A stretch of 64,000 bases of DNA, from positions 18,080,852 through 18,144,851 of the forward strand of contig CM070520.1 of NCBI GenBank assembly GCA_036346375.1. Direction: 5' to 3'. Shown here one piece after another: positions 26,046 to 37,261 of the stretch. Source of the stretch: Guadua angustifolia (taxonomy: Eukaryota > Streptophyta > Magnoliopsida > Poales > Poaceae). A program made the translations under genes and the position numbers. The notes under the pieces were generated by a model. It was given only the letters and a program-made list of their open reading frames with translations, was not told the origin of the DNA and made no database searches. Position 1 is the stretch's first letter, and each line of letters starts with the position of its first letter.

Positions 26046-26326
26046 GAGGATATGTGGTTCGGACAATACCTAAGCTGTTATAAACTTCAGAGAAAATTTT
26101 GGCAGCATCTCTCTACTGTTCTCCAAATACATGTCTCGACAACAAGTCAAGAAGAGTGTGTATCTAGAGAACACCAGGGAGATGCTGTCGAAACTTTCTC
26201 TGGAGTTGTATAACAGATTAGGAACTTGCCTGAACCACATATCCTCGAATTGTCCAACAAAACATGGACAATTCGAGAGTGCTTGCTTATAAATATGCTA
26301 TTTCAGCATATTTATAAATAAGCACT
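26046..26326. repeat. Three adjacent hairpins in the right arm of the CACTA element
   Basis: An imperfect inverted repeat of about 75 bp per arm (26046-26123 with 26167-26246). A 10-bp stem follows (CGAATTGTCC 26246-26255 with GGACAATTCG 26266-26275), then a 22-bp stem (26278-26299 with 26305-26326, loop ATTTC). The run is non-coding and could fold as RNA if transcribed. Confidence 0.75.
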
Positions 26327-27058
26327 CTTGAACAAGAGATGTAGATTACGCAATCTAAACTCTAACATTCATCATATTACAACAATAATAATTCTAGATT
26401 AACATGAGAGTACTACAATGATAAATTGATTTGTGCTTGTCAAATAAAGGGTGTGAAATCTGATAGGATACTTATATTTCCAATGCAACCTAAATTCTCT
26501 TTGTGACATATCAAATTATCTAGTGCAAAATTGAAAGGGTTTGAAAGAATGCTCACATTTTGAAGAAAACCACAACTAAGAAAAAAATTAAGGAAAAATC
26601 TCCTCAAGTTAGGCTTTCAACTTTACCCTCTTAACATCCAACCTCGAGGGTTTCATAATTTCTCACCCAAGTATTGCTTCCAACCAGGGTATGTGGTGTT
26701 TTTTGGAGCGATGCTGGTTTTTTGCCTCTAGAACAATAACAGAGGAGAGTTCAGCCTGAGATATAAATAACATAACAAGGCATATCACAATCGGTCCTCA
26801 TATCACAACCGTTTGTGATGTGCCGATAGTTTTTAGTTTAGAATTGACTATGATGTGACATGCACACCACAATCGGTTCTTATATGGGAACCGATTGTGT
26901 TATACATGTGTATATCACAAACGGCTCTCTTATGAAAATCAATTGTGATGTGCCCAATACTACATCCTCTCTGAAATCATCTATCGCAATCGATTTTTCC
27001 TAAAAAGTTAGGAACCAACGCAGATAAAGCGATAGTGTTATACCATTCTGTAGTAGTG

Positions 27059-27523
27059 TGATATGAGCAGAGCAATGGATCGGGTGTATTCCGGCGCAGG
27101 AGTGGTGGGGCTCGTCTCATCCAGCCAGATAGCAATGCCCGTGAGGAGAGAAATCAAGACACACTGGCCACCGGAGAATCCATGCAGCAACAGCACCATG
27201 CAGAAGGCTAACCACGTGGAAGGAGAGAAGTCCAGATAAGTTTGGAAGTTAATTAGAATCTAATTTGGTGCGTGAGTTTAGGGATTTTTGTTGGCCGTGT
27301 ATGGCATGTCTGGGGTGAGTTGTCTTGGGTTATAAATAAGAAATTGAGAGAAGAAAATGGCATGCTTTTATGCCACAAAACTAATCTCAGGCGGTGGCTC
27401 TGAAAACAGCCATTACCCAGGCGCGAGCCGCCACGATGAGTTCTTCGTCGGGTAGCTTGCGATCTGGTCTCCGGCCGGGCACTCGTGCATACGAACAAGC
27501 GCACTCCGCGTCTGTTCGTATCA
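27059..27523 (+). repeat. 5' LTR of the Reina-like element
   Basis: 465 bp, with a TATA box TATAAATA at 27331-27338. By hand count it differs from the 3' LTR at about 22 positions plus one indel (close to 5%). Confidence 0.9.
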
Positions 27524-27526
27524 ATT

Positions 27527-27540
27527 TGGTATCAGAGCCA
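27527..27540 (+). other. Primer-binding site (initiator Met tRNA)
   Basis: TGGTATCAGAGCCA, a perfect plant tRNA-iMet type site, three bases after the 5' LTR. Confidence 0.92.
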
Positions 27541-27555
27541 AGCGATACTGGTACC

Positions 27556-28450
27556 ATGGTGACTCCCTTAGAGGATCGGGTCACCGGCCTTAAGGCGGAG
27601 ATGAAGGAAATGAAGATGATGATGGCAGAGATGATGAAGCTTCTGAAGGCAAAAGGGCCGGCCGGAGAGCCGGATCAGGCGGCCAAAGGCGCTACACTCA
27701 ATTCGTATCCGGAGATGAGTGTTGCGGCGGCAGGCGCCATTGCAGGGGATCACACCGGGGGGTTGCTGCGCAGGAACCTGGCGCTAGTTAGGGCGCGCGT
27801 GGGGCACGAGTATGACGATCAGATGTATGGACGCCGAAGAGGAGGTGGCCGAGAGGAGGAGGATAATCGTCGGTGGACACCACGTTCACCACGTTTTGAC
27901 CTTCCTGAGTATGATGGCCAAGGTGATCCACTTGGTTGGCTTCACCGTTGCGAACAGTTCTTTCGAGTCCATCGCATTCCTGAGGAGGAGTACGTCAAGA
28001 TCGCGGGTCTCCATCTCTCAGGGGAGGCGCAAGAAGTCCTGGACAATTGGCAAAGGGAGGAGTTGTGGATCGCATGGGAGGATTTTTCAGAAACATTCAT
28101 CCAGCGTTTCACTAGGCATTCGAGCGTGGGACCATTGGGTGATCTGGTGAATCTGAAGCAAGGATCAAGTGGGGTGGATGAATATGCAAGGGAATATCAG
28201 AGGCTTTTGGCTCGCACTCCAAGAATGAAGAGATCGGATCGATTGAAACCTTCTTGGCGAGTTCGGTTGCGCTTCCGATGTCGACATCCGCCGGGAGAGA
28301 CCACGCGACCTGGCTGAGGCCATTGGCTTGGCGCGGGAGGCGGAAGCACGGAAGGCTGCATGGATCACCGAGGCCATCCAGGGCATGGCGGGCGCTGGGC
28401 GTGGTCGTGGCCCTCTTGTTCGGGGACCAATGGCTCACACTCCTTTAAAT
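27556..28450 (+). pseudogene. Gag of the Reina-like element (frameshifted)
   Basis: The capsid-type Gag starts at MVTPLEDRV (ATG 27556, the first after the primer site) with a coiled-coil-like KAEMKEMKMMMAEMMKLLK stretch. The retrotransposon gag domain follows (FDLPEYDGQGDPLGWLHRCE, then FSETFIQRF). The first frame is open to 28317, but homology leaves it near 28245. The tail (RDLAEAIGLAREAEARKAAW) is in another frame, so at least one frameshift is present. The nucleocapsid zinc knuckle is in the next frame, after 28455. Confidence 0.85.
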
Positions 28451-28454
28451 CAGC

Positions 28455-30257
28455 ATGCAGCAACATCATCGACCATGGCGGCACCATCAGTTGGCAGGGC
28501 TGCGGTCGATCGCAAAAGGCAAAGACAATGTACGTCTTGAAGTCGCTGCGTTTAACGGTGACCGGTTAGCGGAACAGCGTCTTGAAGGACTCTGCTACAA
28601 TTGTGACGAAGTATATTCTTGGGGGCATAGGTGCAGACGCTTATTCCACCTCGAGGTGGAAGAAGAAGAAGGCGCAGAAGAAGACATTCTGAACGAAGAA
28701 CCGGATATTTCGTTATCAATGATCGCGGCTTTGGGACCGAAGCATGGGAACGCTATGCAGGTTATGGTGCATTTGCACGGCAAGCTGTGGCTCGGCCTCA
28801 TCGACAGCGGAAGCACTCACAACTTCGTGAGTACATACGCTGCTCGCCATGGTGATTGGGAGCCGGAAGACAAGCTATCAGAGAAGAACTTGCTACAGCA
28901 GGTGCGGGTAGCAGGAGGAACTCATCTGCCGTGCCTAGGCAACTTCACAGCAGATTTTGGCATCCAAGGGCAGCAATTCAGGGCTTCGTTCATCGTCCTT
29001 CCCATTGATGGGTTCGACATCATCCTGGGAGTCCAGTGGCTGCGGACATTGGGCAACATCAAGTGGAATTTTGAGGATTTATCCATGGAGTTTGCAAGAC
29101 TGGGGGCAACCGTGAGGTTTCAAGGCATGCAACGCCAGTTAAGGCCAGGAGTGATGCATTTTGGGTTGAAAGAAGAAGGAGCAATCTCGGGTCTGTTGAC
29201 TGCTTACGAGGACATATTCGCCGAACCGCAGGGACTACCACCTCCGAGACAATGCGACCACCGCATCCCATTGGCAGAAGGCTCTAATCCAGTAGTGGTG
29301 CGCCCCTATAGGTATCCTTTTCGGCAGAAGGACGAGATTGAACAGCAATGTGAAGCCATGTTGAAGCAAGGTATTATTCGGTCAAGCCGTTCACCTTTCT
29401 CTTCTCCAGTCCTATTGGTCAAGAAAGCCGATGGAACGTGGCGTTTCTGCGTGGATTACCGCGAACTTAATGCACGGACGATCAAGGATAAGTTCCTCAT
29501 TCCCGTGGTGGAGGAGCTTCTGGATGAATTGGGGGGAGCTCGATTCTTCACCAAGCTGGATTTGCGTTCGGGCTATCATCAAGTCCGAATGTGGCCCGAC
29601 GACATCTCCAAGACGGCCTTCCGAACACACCATGGGCATTACGAGTTCCTCGTGATGCCCTTTGGCTTGTCGAATGCGCCATCCACCTTCGAGGCCCTGA
29701 TGAATGAGGTGTTGCAGGATTTTTTGCGCAAATTTGTGCTTGTCTTCTTCGACGACATCTTGGTGTACAGTCGCTCAGAGGAAGATCATCAGGAGCATTT
29801 GCGCCAGGTTTTCGCGCGTCTGTGGCTTCATCGACTCTACCTCAAGCGCTCCAAGTGTATTTTCGCCCAGGGCCATGTGGGCTACTTGGGTCACATCATC
29901 TCCCACAATGGGGTGTCGGCAGATCCAGACAAGCTCCATGCAGTGACCGCTTGGCCGCGACCCACGTCCGTATCAGCTCTTAGGGGGTTCCTAGGGCTGA
30001 CAGGATACTATCGCCGTTTTGTTCAGAATTACGCCATCATTGCGGAGCCTCTCACCTCTTTGCTTTGTTGGAATAACTTCATTTGGACGGATTCGGCGGA
30101 AGAGGCTTTCCATCGCCTCAAACAAGCTCTGGTGTCGGCACCCGTACTTCAAATGCCAGACTTCGCGGCCCCTTTTGTGGTGGAATGCGACGCATCCGGC
30201 ACGGGCATTGGAGTCGTTCTACAGCAACATGGGCACCCCATCGCCTATTTCGATTAA
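28455..30257 (+). CDS. Protease, reverse transcriptase and RNase H start (Reina-like Pol)
   Basis: An open frame of 600 codons, part of a broken polyprotein. In order: zinc knuckle CYNCDEVYSWGHRC (about residue 49), aspartic protease with DSGSTHNF (about 119), and the RT entry motif DHRIPLAEGSNPV. RT core motifs are KADGTWRFCVDYRELNA, TKLDLRSGYHQVR, VMPFGLSNAPSTFE and the catalytic FFDDILVYSRS. RNase H begins FVVECDASGTGIGVVLQQ. The frame ends at a TAA where the family normally continues SKAL, so RNase H is cut. The upstream ATG is only formal. RT looks intact, but the polyprotein cannot be made whole. Confidence 0.88.
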   Translation: MQQHHRPWRHHQLAGLRSIAKGKDNVRLEVAAFNGDRLAEQRLEGLCYNCDEVYSWGHRCRRLFHLEVEEEEGAEEDILNEEPDISLSMIAALGPKHGNAMQVMVHLHGKLWLGLIDSGSTHNFVSTYAARHGDWEPEDKLSEKNLLQQVRVAGGTHLPCLGNFTADFGIQGQQFRASFIVLPIDGFDIILGVQWLRTLGNIKWNFEDLSMEFARLGATVRFQGMQRQLRPGVMHFGLKEEGAISGLLTAYEDIFAEPQGLPPPRQCDHRIPLAEGSNPVVVRPYRYPFRQKDEIEQQCEAMLKQGIIRSSRSPFSSPVLLVKKADGTWRFCVDYRELNARTIKDKFLIPVVEELLDELGGARFFTKLDLRSGYHQVRMWPDDISKTAFRTHHGHYEFLVMPFGLSNAPSTFEALMNEVLQDFLRKFVLVFFDDILVYSRSEEDHQEHLRQVFARLWLHRLYLKRSKCIFAQGHVGYLGHIISHNGVSADPDKLHAVTAWPRPTSVSALRGFLGLTGYYRRFVQNYAIIAEPLTSLLCWNNFIWTDSAEEAFHRLKQALVSAPVLQMPDFAAPFVVECDASGTGIGVVLQQHGHPIAYFD

Positions 30258-31880
30258 ATAAGTTGGCGATCGACACGAAGTGGCAAAGATATGAGCGGAG
30301 CTTATTGGGTTGTCCAAGGCAGTGCGGCACTGGCGGCCATATTTGTGGGGGCACTCATTCATCGTGCGCACGGACCATGGAAGCCTCAAGTTTCTATTGG
30401 AATAGGCCCTCATCACACCTCCCCAACAACACTGGCTTAGTAAACTAATGGGATTTGATTTTCAGGTGGAATATAAGCCAGGAAGACACAACGTGGTGGC
30501 TAATGCACTTTCTCGAGTTCACTCGACCGAGCCGCATTGCGTTGCCATCTCTAGCCCTGAGGATGTCACACGTGATCAATGGCGGGAGATCTTGCGCCAA
30601 GACCCGGACATTCAAAGTCTGGCCGACGCTAGCGGGGAGCCACAGTCCGGGCGGAGGCAGCCTCGGGCACAATAGCAACGCCAGTTCCCTTCCCAGAGAC
30701 CACGGCCGGAGACTAAATCCAGGGTGCAGTTGTTCCAGCTGAGCATTCCAGCGTCCATTGGGAGGTACGGGATGGACTCGTCTTCCGCAACGGCCGCTTG
30801 GTCGTGTCGGCATCTTCACCATTAGTGCCAAAGATCATTGCTTCGGTCCACGATCTCACCCATGAAGGCGTCCATAAAACTCTACACCGCCTTTAGGCCG
30901 ACTATTTTTGGGAGAAGCAGCGCGAGTTCGTCAATCGGTTTGTGAGTTCTTGTGCCATCTGCCAGCAAAACAAAGCCAGCAATTTATCCCCGGCCGAACT
31001 CTTGCAGCCATTGCCCGTTCCCCACCAAATATGGGCCGACGTTTCCATGGATTTCATCACGGATTTACCCAAGTCCCAGGCTAAGACTGCCTTATTGGTA
31101 GTGGTGGTCCGTCTATCCAAATATGCTCATTTTATTCCATTGTCACGGCCGGCTACAGCTCCAATGGTAGCTAAGTTCTTCTTCGACCAGGTGGTTCGCT
31201 TGCATGGTCTTCTGGAGTCCATTGTATCTGACCGTGACCCAATGTTTCTCAGCGCCTTCTGGCAGGATTTGTTTAAAAGGAGTGGAACAACATTCTTGAT
31301 GTCCACCGCATACCACCCATAGACCGACGGCCAAACGGAGGTGGTCAACCGCACTATCGAGATGTACTTACGTTGCCTCGCCAAGGACAACCCAGTTAAA
31401 TGGGTACATTGGGTGCCATGGGCTAAATTCTGTTATAATACTTCTTTCCACACAGCTCTTCGGATGACGCCGTTCGAGTTGGTTTACGGCAGGCCTCCTC
31501 CACCGCTGCTGCCGTACCAACAAGGGGCTACCGTCATTGACTCGGTCGACTGTGCTTTGGTCGATCGGGATGCCTTATTACAGCAGGCGAGAGACCATCT
31601 TCTCCAAGCGCAGAATTGGATGAAGCAACGCTATGACCTGCGCCATCGCGCGGTGGAGTTTACAGTGGGCTCTTAGGTATGGCTTAAGCTTGAAAAGCAT
31701 CGTCAGCTTTCGGTTCGCCCCAGTCGACGCATAAGTTGTCTCCAAAGTTCTACGGTCCCTACCAAGTCCTGGCACGCATCGGTCTCGTCGCTTACAGGTT
31801 GTGACTGCCGGCGAATGCCCGTCTGCACAACGTGTTTCACGTTTCGTTGCCTAAGGAGTTCCATGGCGAGCCGTCGACGA
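30258..31880 (+). pseudogene. RNase H end and integrase of the Reina-like element
   Basis: After the stop at 30257 homology continues through RNase H (HGSLKF region, then GFDFQVEYKPGRHNVVANAL at 30451-30510). The integrase zinc finger (HEGVHKTLH, then CAICQQNK) and core follow: ADVSMDFITDLP, IVSDRDPMF and QTEVVNRTIE supply the D, D, E triad. Stops lie at 30895-30897, 31320-31322 (TAG for the Q of YHPQTDG) and 31674-31676 (TAG for the W of GSWVWL). The last two are C-to-T type changes. A GPYQVL / HNVFHVS tail follows before the nested LTR at 31902. Confidence 0.85.
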
Positions 31881-31901
31881 AACCTGTGGACCTCCGGCGG
31901 A

Positions 31902-34900
31902 TGTGAGACCCTCGTCGGATGAACAGAACCTCCATGTGATTACTTGTATATTCCTGGATCGAGAGCTAGCACTCACATGTTTACAACAATTGGAAATCAC
32001 AACCATACAATAAATAATTAAGCGGAAAGCGATAATATAAAGAAATATTACAACTCAGAGATTATAGCAGCAAAGAAGCAATAACTCGTAGTTTGCCCAA
32101 TCGATCCCGCAGGCAATTGATTGACCGCATAAACTCCGATGGAACACGACAAAAGGATCCCGCCACCGCGATGAACAAACTTGAAGCTTAAACACTAAAC
32201 CACCTACAATATAATTAGGCAAGGGTGAGTACTTTACATACTCAGCAAGACTTGAGCAAAACCTACAATACATGCAGGCCATTTCAAAGGAGGCTACTAC
32301 AGTTAATTTGCATAAAGCGAATTTCATTTGTAAAACAAGTTATTTGCAAAGCGGAATTTATAAGAGCATTTGATTGATAACAAATAAATAAAGCATAATA
32401 ACACTCCTTTGTCCTCCATGACGTGAGCGATTTAATCAATCATTGCCATCGCATGGCATATATCGATTCTTTTGCCAACACATGGCACAACAAATGATAC
32501 CAATACTTGCCAACGCATGGTATAGTATTGGGTCATCTGTGAGGGTAAGCTAACTTATAAAATAACCCTTTTTGAAAATACCAAAACTAACATTGGAATG
32601 ACATCACCAAGTGCTCATGACCGCGAGCGCGGCTAATCAATTAGATTTAAACTCTGCAGAGGTGTACAACTTTACCCACAAGGAATGATCGGCCTTTGCC
32701 CGACACACTTCCTTAGGTGTGACGTCAAGAAGACCATACATAGTCATTACATTACCTAGACATGGCTTTGACCAGCCGGACGTTAACCCCGCCATAGAAC
32801 TAGAAACACACACCCAAGCCGTGGATCCACTTTCACACACCCAACACAACGTTTCTAAACATGCATGCGAGTACCGCTTGCATTAGCAAGTAGACTGACC
32901 GGAATACCCGTCGGGAGTAGACTCGACAGAAAACACATGCGAGCTCCGCCACCAATGAACAAAGCCATGTCTAATTAACATAACAAGCTATGGCTAACCC
33001 ATCCTCACCCTTGTGGTTGCACGGAAATCTCGGATCAATAGCGTCCCATTGTTCGGTCCTTAAACTGACACGGACGACACTTCACCCTACACTACGTGCA
33101 ATTCCATTCGCACATCCGGCTATTGCCAATAATCGCCCGCATCAACACATAGTTTTCTTTTGGGTTTTTAATCAAAGTACCCGCAACCAACAGTGACATT
33201 TTCAATGCTTTCAGGAAACAAATATTGATTTGATGATGAACATTGCTGATTCTAAAGCATGGCTAAGCATGAATAATATGAACGCATATACCCATGATGA
33301 CATTAAGAGATGTCTAGCCTCAATCTATGGTTATCAAGGTTCACAAGTTCATAATCATCAAAGGAGATTCACGAGACAACAGGTATAACTACCAATCCAC
33401 AAAATAGCAATTTACATAAAGTAAACGCATGCATAAAACAATTTGATGCACAAAAGGAATATAAAATACTGGGATCAATATGGTCAAAGGATGCTTGCCT
33501 TGCTTAATTACTGCTTACGACGATGACGAGGATTGCGGTTGGCGGCGGCTTACGGAGACTAGGGCGTCGGGTTCTACACGCCGATCAACGGGAAAATAAG
33601 GCAAATAAAAGACTTCAATAAGGGCAAAAGAAATAGATAGCAAAACAAATAAACTCTTTACAAGAAACAGGGATTGCTCTTTATGAATTTATTAATTTTT
33701 ATTTTACGAATTCAAGATGCTAAAATTGGTTAAGATTAAATAGAATTAATCGTTAGTTGCAAGTTCATTGATTTACTATTCATAATATGAGTTTCTCAAC
33801 TTTATTACTTAAGGGTTTTGCTTTATTAGGATTCAGATTCAAAGAAAGACGAAATAGGAATATTTTCTTAGATTGCTGTAGATTATATCTTGAAGATCAT
33901 TTCTAAGCTGTTCTTTACTAAATTCAGATTTAGATGAGTTGCTTTGCGAGTTAATGAAAAGGCTTAAATGATCACATTATATTATGAACGAATACTTCTT
34001 CGCCTTTGGTTGACTTCAAATGGAATTAGTTTTATACAAGTTGAGTCTATTGATTTAGGCTACTGCTAACATTTCCATGACATTTGAGAAGGTTCTGGTG
34101 ATACAAATAACTTAACTGCAGGTTCCCTCATTGAAACTACAATTCGTTTATTCATATTACGGTCTAAAGTAATGTGATTACTTAGGATTATTCAGCTATT
34201 AAGATTAATATGCAAATTATGGTAAAATATGGTTATTTCTTCATAATAAGATGATTTATACTTTGTATAACAATCCTAAGATAATTCCATAAATTTTAAG
34301 CTTTGGCTGATACATTATCTTCATTGTTGAAAAGGCTTAAGTGACATTGTAAAGTTACCTTTGTCGAATCAAGCAGAATGTGAAGTGAATGATTAGCACT
34401 TAAGGTTTTTAGGTTGATAAGATTTATATGCAAACCTAAATGAAATAAGATTCTTTTTATAGAATATGGTAGTATAGACTTTGTAGAATGTTACTAAACT
34501 AGTTTCACATATTTTAGTGTTTAGACGAGTTATTTTATCTGTTGTTGAAATAGTCTGAATGACCAAGTTGGAAATCTTAATTCGGCCACGATTCAAACTT
34601 AGTTTCTAACTACACTATACATGATCTTTGATTCATTTTTCAGGTGTTAGCAGGTAGTGATCCTAGAATTGTTTCAAAGCTGGTTTGGGATTATTTTAAC
34701 TTTAATTGCAATAGATTATCTGTTTACTTATTGTTATCATTAACATTTCCCTTCATTAAGAGAATGCAATTTAAGTTTGATTTTAAACATTTTTGCATAC
34801 ATAGGTTCTTCTTTCCTGTGAACTTATTGCAAACTACACTATCATTTTGTGAGCCATTATGCTATGATCTTGCTAATGGCCATAAAAGGGTTTAATGATG

Positions 34901-36581
34901 ATTAGCAAGCAATTATATTAAACTTGGTTCCGTGATTAAATATTTTTGCATGATTAGGTTTATTACAATCCCGTAGCACATAATCACTTATTTCATGATT
35001 TTATAAGTTATATTCTTCATGTGTGCAATAAGGTCTATAATAGTGTTTATCTCACCTTTAACTTTAAATAATTGTTCTATGATTTACAAATTGAATATTT
35101 TTATATATTTAGATTCTTTCTCATTTTAGATGATTATACAAATTTATTTCATCGATTAAATTAAAACCACAGAAGATATTCATGGTTGAATATGAAACCG
35201 ATTTGGAAATTGTATTGAATTAATGAAATACGCTTTACCCAAAGGAAAACGCCTTTTGGCTCACTCATCTTCTTCCTCAGGTGCCTGACTCGCTGGGCCC
35301 CGGTCGGCAGAGAGGCAGAACAGGGGACGGCCTAGGGCTTGGCGGCGAGGGGTCTTCCGGCGATCCTCCGGCGAAGGCGACGGTACGGAGAGGAAGAGCT
35401 TGGCGAGGGGAGTCTGGAGGCGGTGTTGATTCGGCGGAAGAGAATGCAGGGCGGTGCGCAGCCGAGGAGGTGCGGCGGCTCCAATGGCGGCTCGTGGAGG
35501 AAGAAGACAAGGGCATTAGAGGTGAAATCGGCAGCAAATTAAGCATGAGTGGATGCTAGGGGTTCCATTCCTAGGGTTTACCTGGGAGGAGAAGCTCCGG
35601 GGAGCTCCGCCCACGGCGGCCGGCTTTGGAGAAGAAGGGCTCTCGGCGGCGGCACAATTTCGCATGAAGAGCTCTCGAAATAAGTGAGGGGATTTGATCC
35701 TTGAAGCCTGGAGATGCTCTAGCTCGGCTGGATTTGAGAATGGGTGGCTCTACTGCTCGAATTTCGCCGCTCGAGCCAGGGTCTGCATGCCATGGCGGAT
35801 TCGGGAGGAACTCCACGCGACTCAAGCCGGGAAAGGAAGGAGAGGTGAGGAATGAGGAGAAGCTCATTAAGTAACACTGGGTGCAAGGAATGGCTTTGTA
35901 GCTAATGAATGGCTTGCGGCGATGATCGAGCTCGCCCGGCTTCGAAGCCGGAGAGTTCTCGATGGAGCGAATGGAGGTTGAAGGTGGAGCGAACGGGATT
36001 GAGGATTTATGCATTCGGCAGCAGGCTCCTCGGGTCCAATGACAGTGGCTGAGAATTTTCCAATGCGCCAACGGAACGGGAAATCAACGAATGGCCCACA
36101 CGTCGGTGACTGCTCGAGGAATTTCATTTCGGATTTTGATTTTCCTTTGATACCGATTGAAGTCTATTATTTTTCAAACTTTGTTTTTCAAAAGGATTTA
36201 ATCTCAGAATGCTTCTATAAGATTTTCAGCTCCATTTGTGATTCCAGTATTTTATGTGAATTCTGACAATACATTGTTTTGATTTAAAAGTTATCTTTTC
36301 ATTTTATCTCTTCATTATTCTATGTGTAAAATTTCAATTGCTAGCTAAAATTATTTAATTGAATGATCAGAGTTCTCATGGCAATTTTTCTAAATTTTTA
36401 CTTTTTATATTCTTACCTTTTCTCCTTTTCCATTCTTTAATTCTCTTTATTTGATTTTTCATGCAACGCAAAACTGCAAAGGAAATCCAATTAAAACCAA
36501 TAGCATCAAGAAACTCAGAAATAAATATTTTCAAATTCAAAATATATATTTTTACTTTATTAAAATTTTGGGGATGTTACA
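31902..36581 (-). mobile_element. Giant solo LTR (4680 bp) inside the Reina-like element
   Basis: Flanked by the 5-bp duplication GCGGA (31897-31901 and 36582-36586), with TG...CA ends. On the minus strand it begins TGTAACATCCCC and ends GGGTCTCACA, as long LTRs of grass Ty3 elements commonly do. I see no internal copy of either end, no primer-binding site and no pol, so it is most likely a solo LTR. Its larger open frames (for example 35571-36071, minus) have no recognisable domain. Confidence 0.8.
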
Positions 36582-36735
36582 GCGGAGGTCGTGACCACTG
36601 CGACGGGGCCTGAACAGCCGGAACCGCGTAGCATTCTGGCTCACCGTTTTGTCAATGGCCATCGTCAGCTATTGGTTCAATGGGCAAACGAGCCAGCAGA
36701 GGAAGCAACTTGGATAGATGCCATCACTTTCTAGC
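36582..36735 (+). pseudogene. Chromodomain-like C-terminus of the Reina-like integrase
   Basis: Reads SILAHRFVNGHRQLLVQWAN and EPAEEATWIDA, the chromodomain-type tail that should follow integrase. It is cut off from integrase by the solo LTR. A TAG interrupts the usual FRSRFP-like ending. Confidence 0.8.
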
Positions 36736-36776
36736 GTTCTTTCCCGGACTCCAAGCTTGAGGACAAGCTTGTTCTT

Positions 36777-36787
36777 GAGGGGGGAAG
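36777..36787 (+). other. Polypurine tract of the Reina-like element
   Basis: GAGGGGGGAAG ends three bases before the 3' LTR. Confidence 0.75.
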
Positions 36788-36790
36788 TAA

Positions 36791-37256
36791 TGATATGAAC
36801 AGAGCAATGGATCGGGTGTATTTCCGGCGCAGGAGTGGTGGGGCTCGTCTCGTCCAACCAGATAGCAATGCCCGCGAGGAGGGAAATCAAGACGCGCTGG
36901 CCGCCGGAGAATCCATGCAGCAACAGCACCATGCAGAAGGCTAACCACGTGGAAGGAGATAAGTCCAGATAAGTTTGGAAGTTAATTAGAATCTAATTTG
37001 GTGCGTGAGTTTAGGGATTTTTGTTGGCCATGTATGGCATGTCTGGGGTGAGTTGTCTTGGGTTACAAATAAGAAATTGAGAGAAGAAAATGGCATGCTT
37101 TTATGCCGCAAAACTAATCTCAGGCGGTGGATCCGAAAACAGCCATTACCCAGGCGCGAGCCGCCGTGACGAGTTCTTCGTCGGGTAGCTTGCGATCCGG
37201 TCTCCGGCTGGGCACTCGTGCATACGAACAAGTGCACTCCACATCTGTTCGTATCA
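36791..37256 (+). repeat. 3' LTR of the Reina-like element
   Basis: 466 bp. The TATA box of the 5' copy is changed here to TACAAATA (37064-37071). Confidence 0.9.
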
Positions 37257-37261
37257 TAGTG

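Larger units (their letters stand above)
12882..27058. mobile_element. Deleted CACTA (En/Spm) transposon, interrupted by nested retroelements
   Basis: The left end CACTACTACAG at 12882 and the right end CTGTAGTAGTG at 27058 form 11-bp inverted repeats. Both ends carry subterminal repeats of the type ATCACAATCGGTTCT and its complement (12890-13090 and 26780-27000), as CACTA elements do. The minus-strand interior encodes pieces of a TNPD/Transposase_21-type transposase. Removing the insertion at 14469-25529 leaves about 3.1 kb, short for an autonomous element, and the second half of the transposase is missing. I could not match the 3-bp target duplication: ACT on the left, GTT on the right beyond the retroelement at 27059. 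The pairing of the two ends is therefore likely but not proven. Confidence 0.7.
27059..37256 (+). mobile_element. Reina-like Ty3/gypsy chromovirus, interrupted by a solo LTR
   Basis: LTRs of 465 and 466 bp begin TGATATGA and end CGTATCA, with a 5-bp duplication TAGTG at 27054-27058 and 37257-37261. Primer-binding site, gag, protease-RT-RNase H, integrase and a chromodomain-like tail appear in the standard order on the plus strand. Without the 4.7-kb insertion at 31902-36581 the element is about 5.5 kb. Small size, short LTRs and a C-terminal chromodomain fit the Reina lineage. Stops and frameshifts make it defective. The target site was the last five bases of the CACTA element. Confidence 0.92.

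Noticed and set aside
27527..27540. tRNA gene
   Set aside because: The match is only the primer-binding complement of the tRNA 3' end, not a full tRNA.
35571..36071. 166-codon minus-strand open frame
   Set aside because: It lies within the 4.7-kb solo LTR and has low-complexity, non-conserved text.
31902..36581. A complete LTR retrotransposon with two LTRs
   Set aside because: I found no second copy of either terminus, no primer site and no pol motifs, so a solo LTR fits better.
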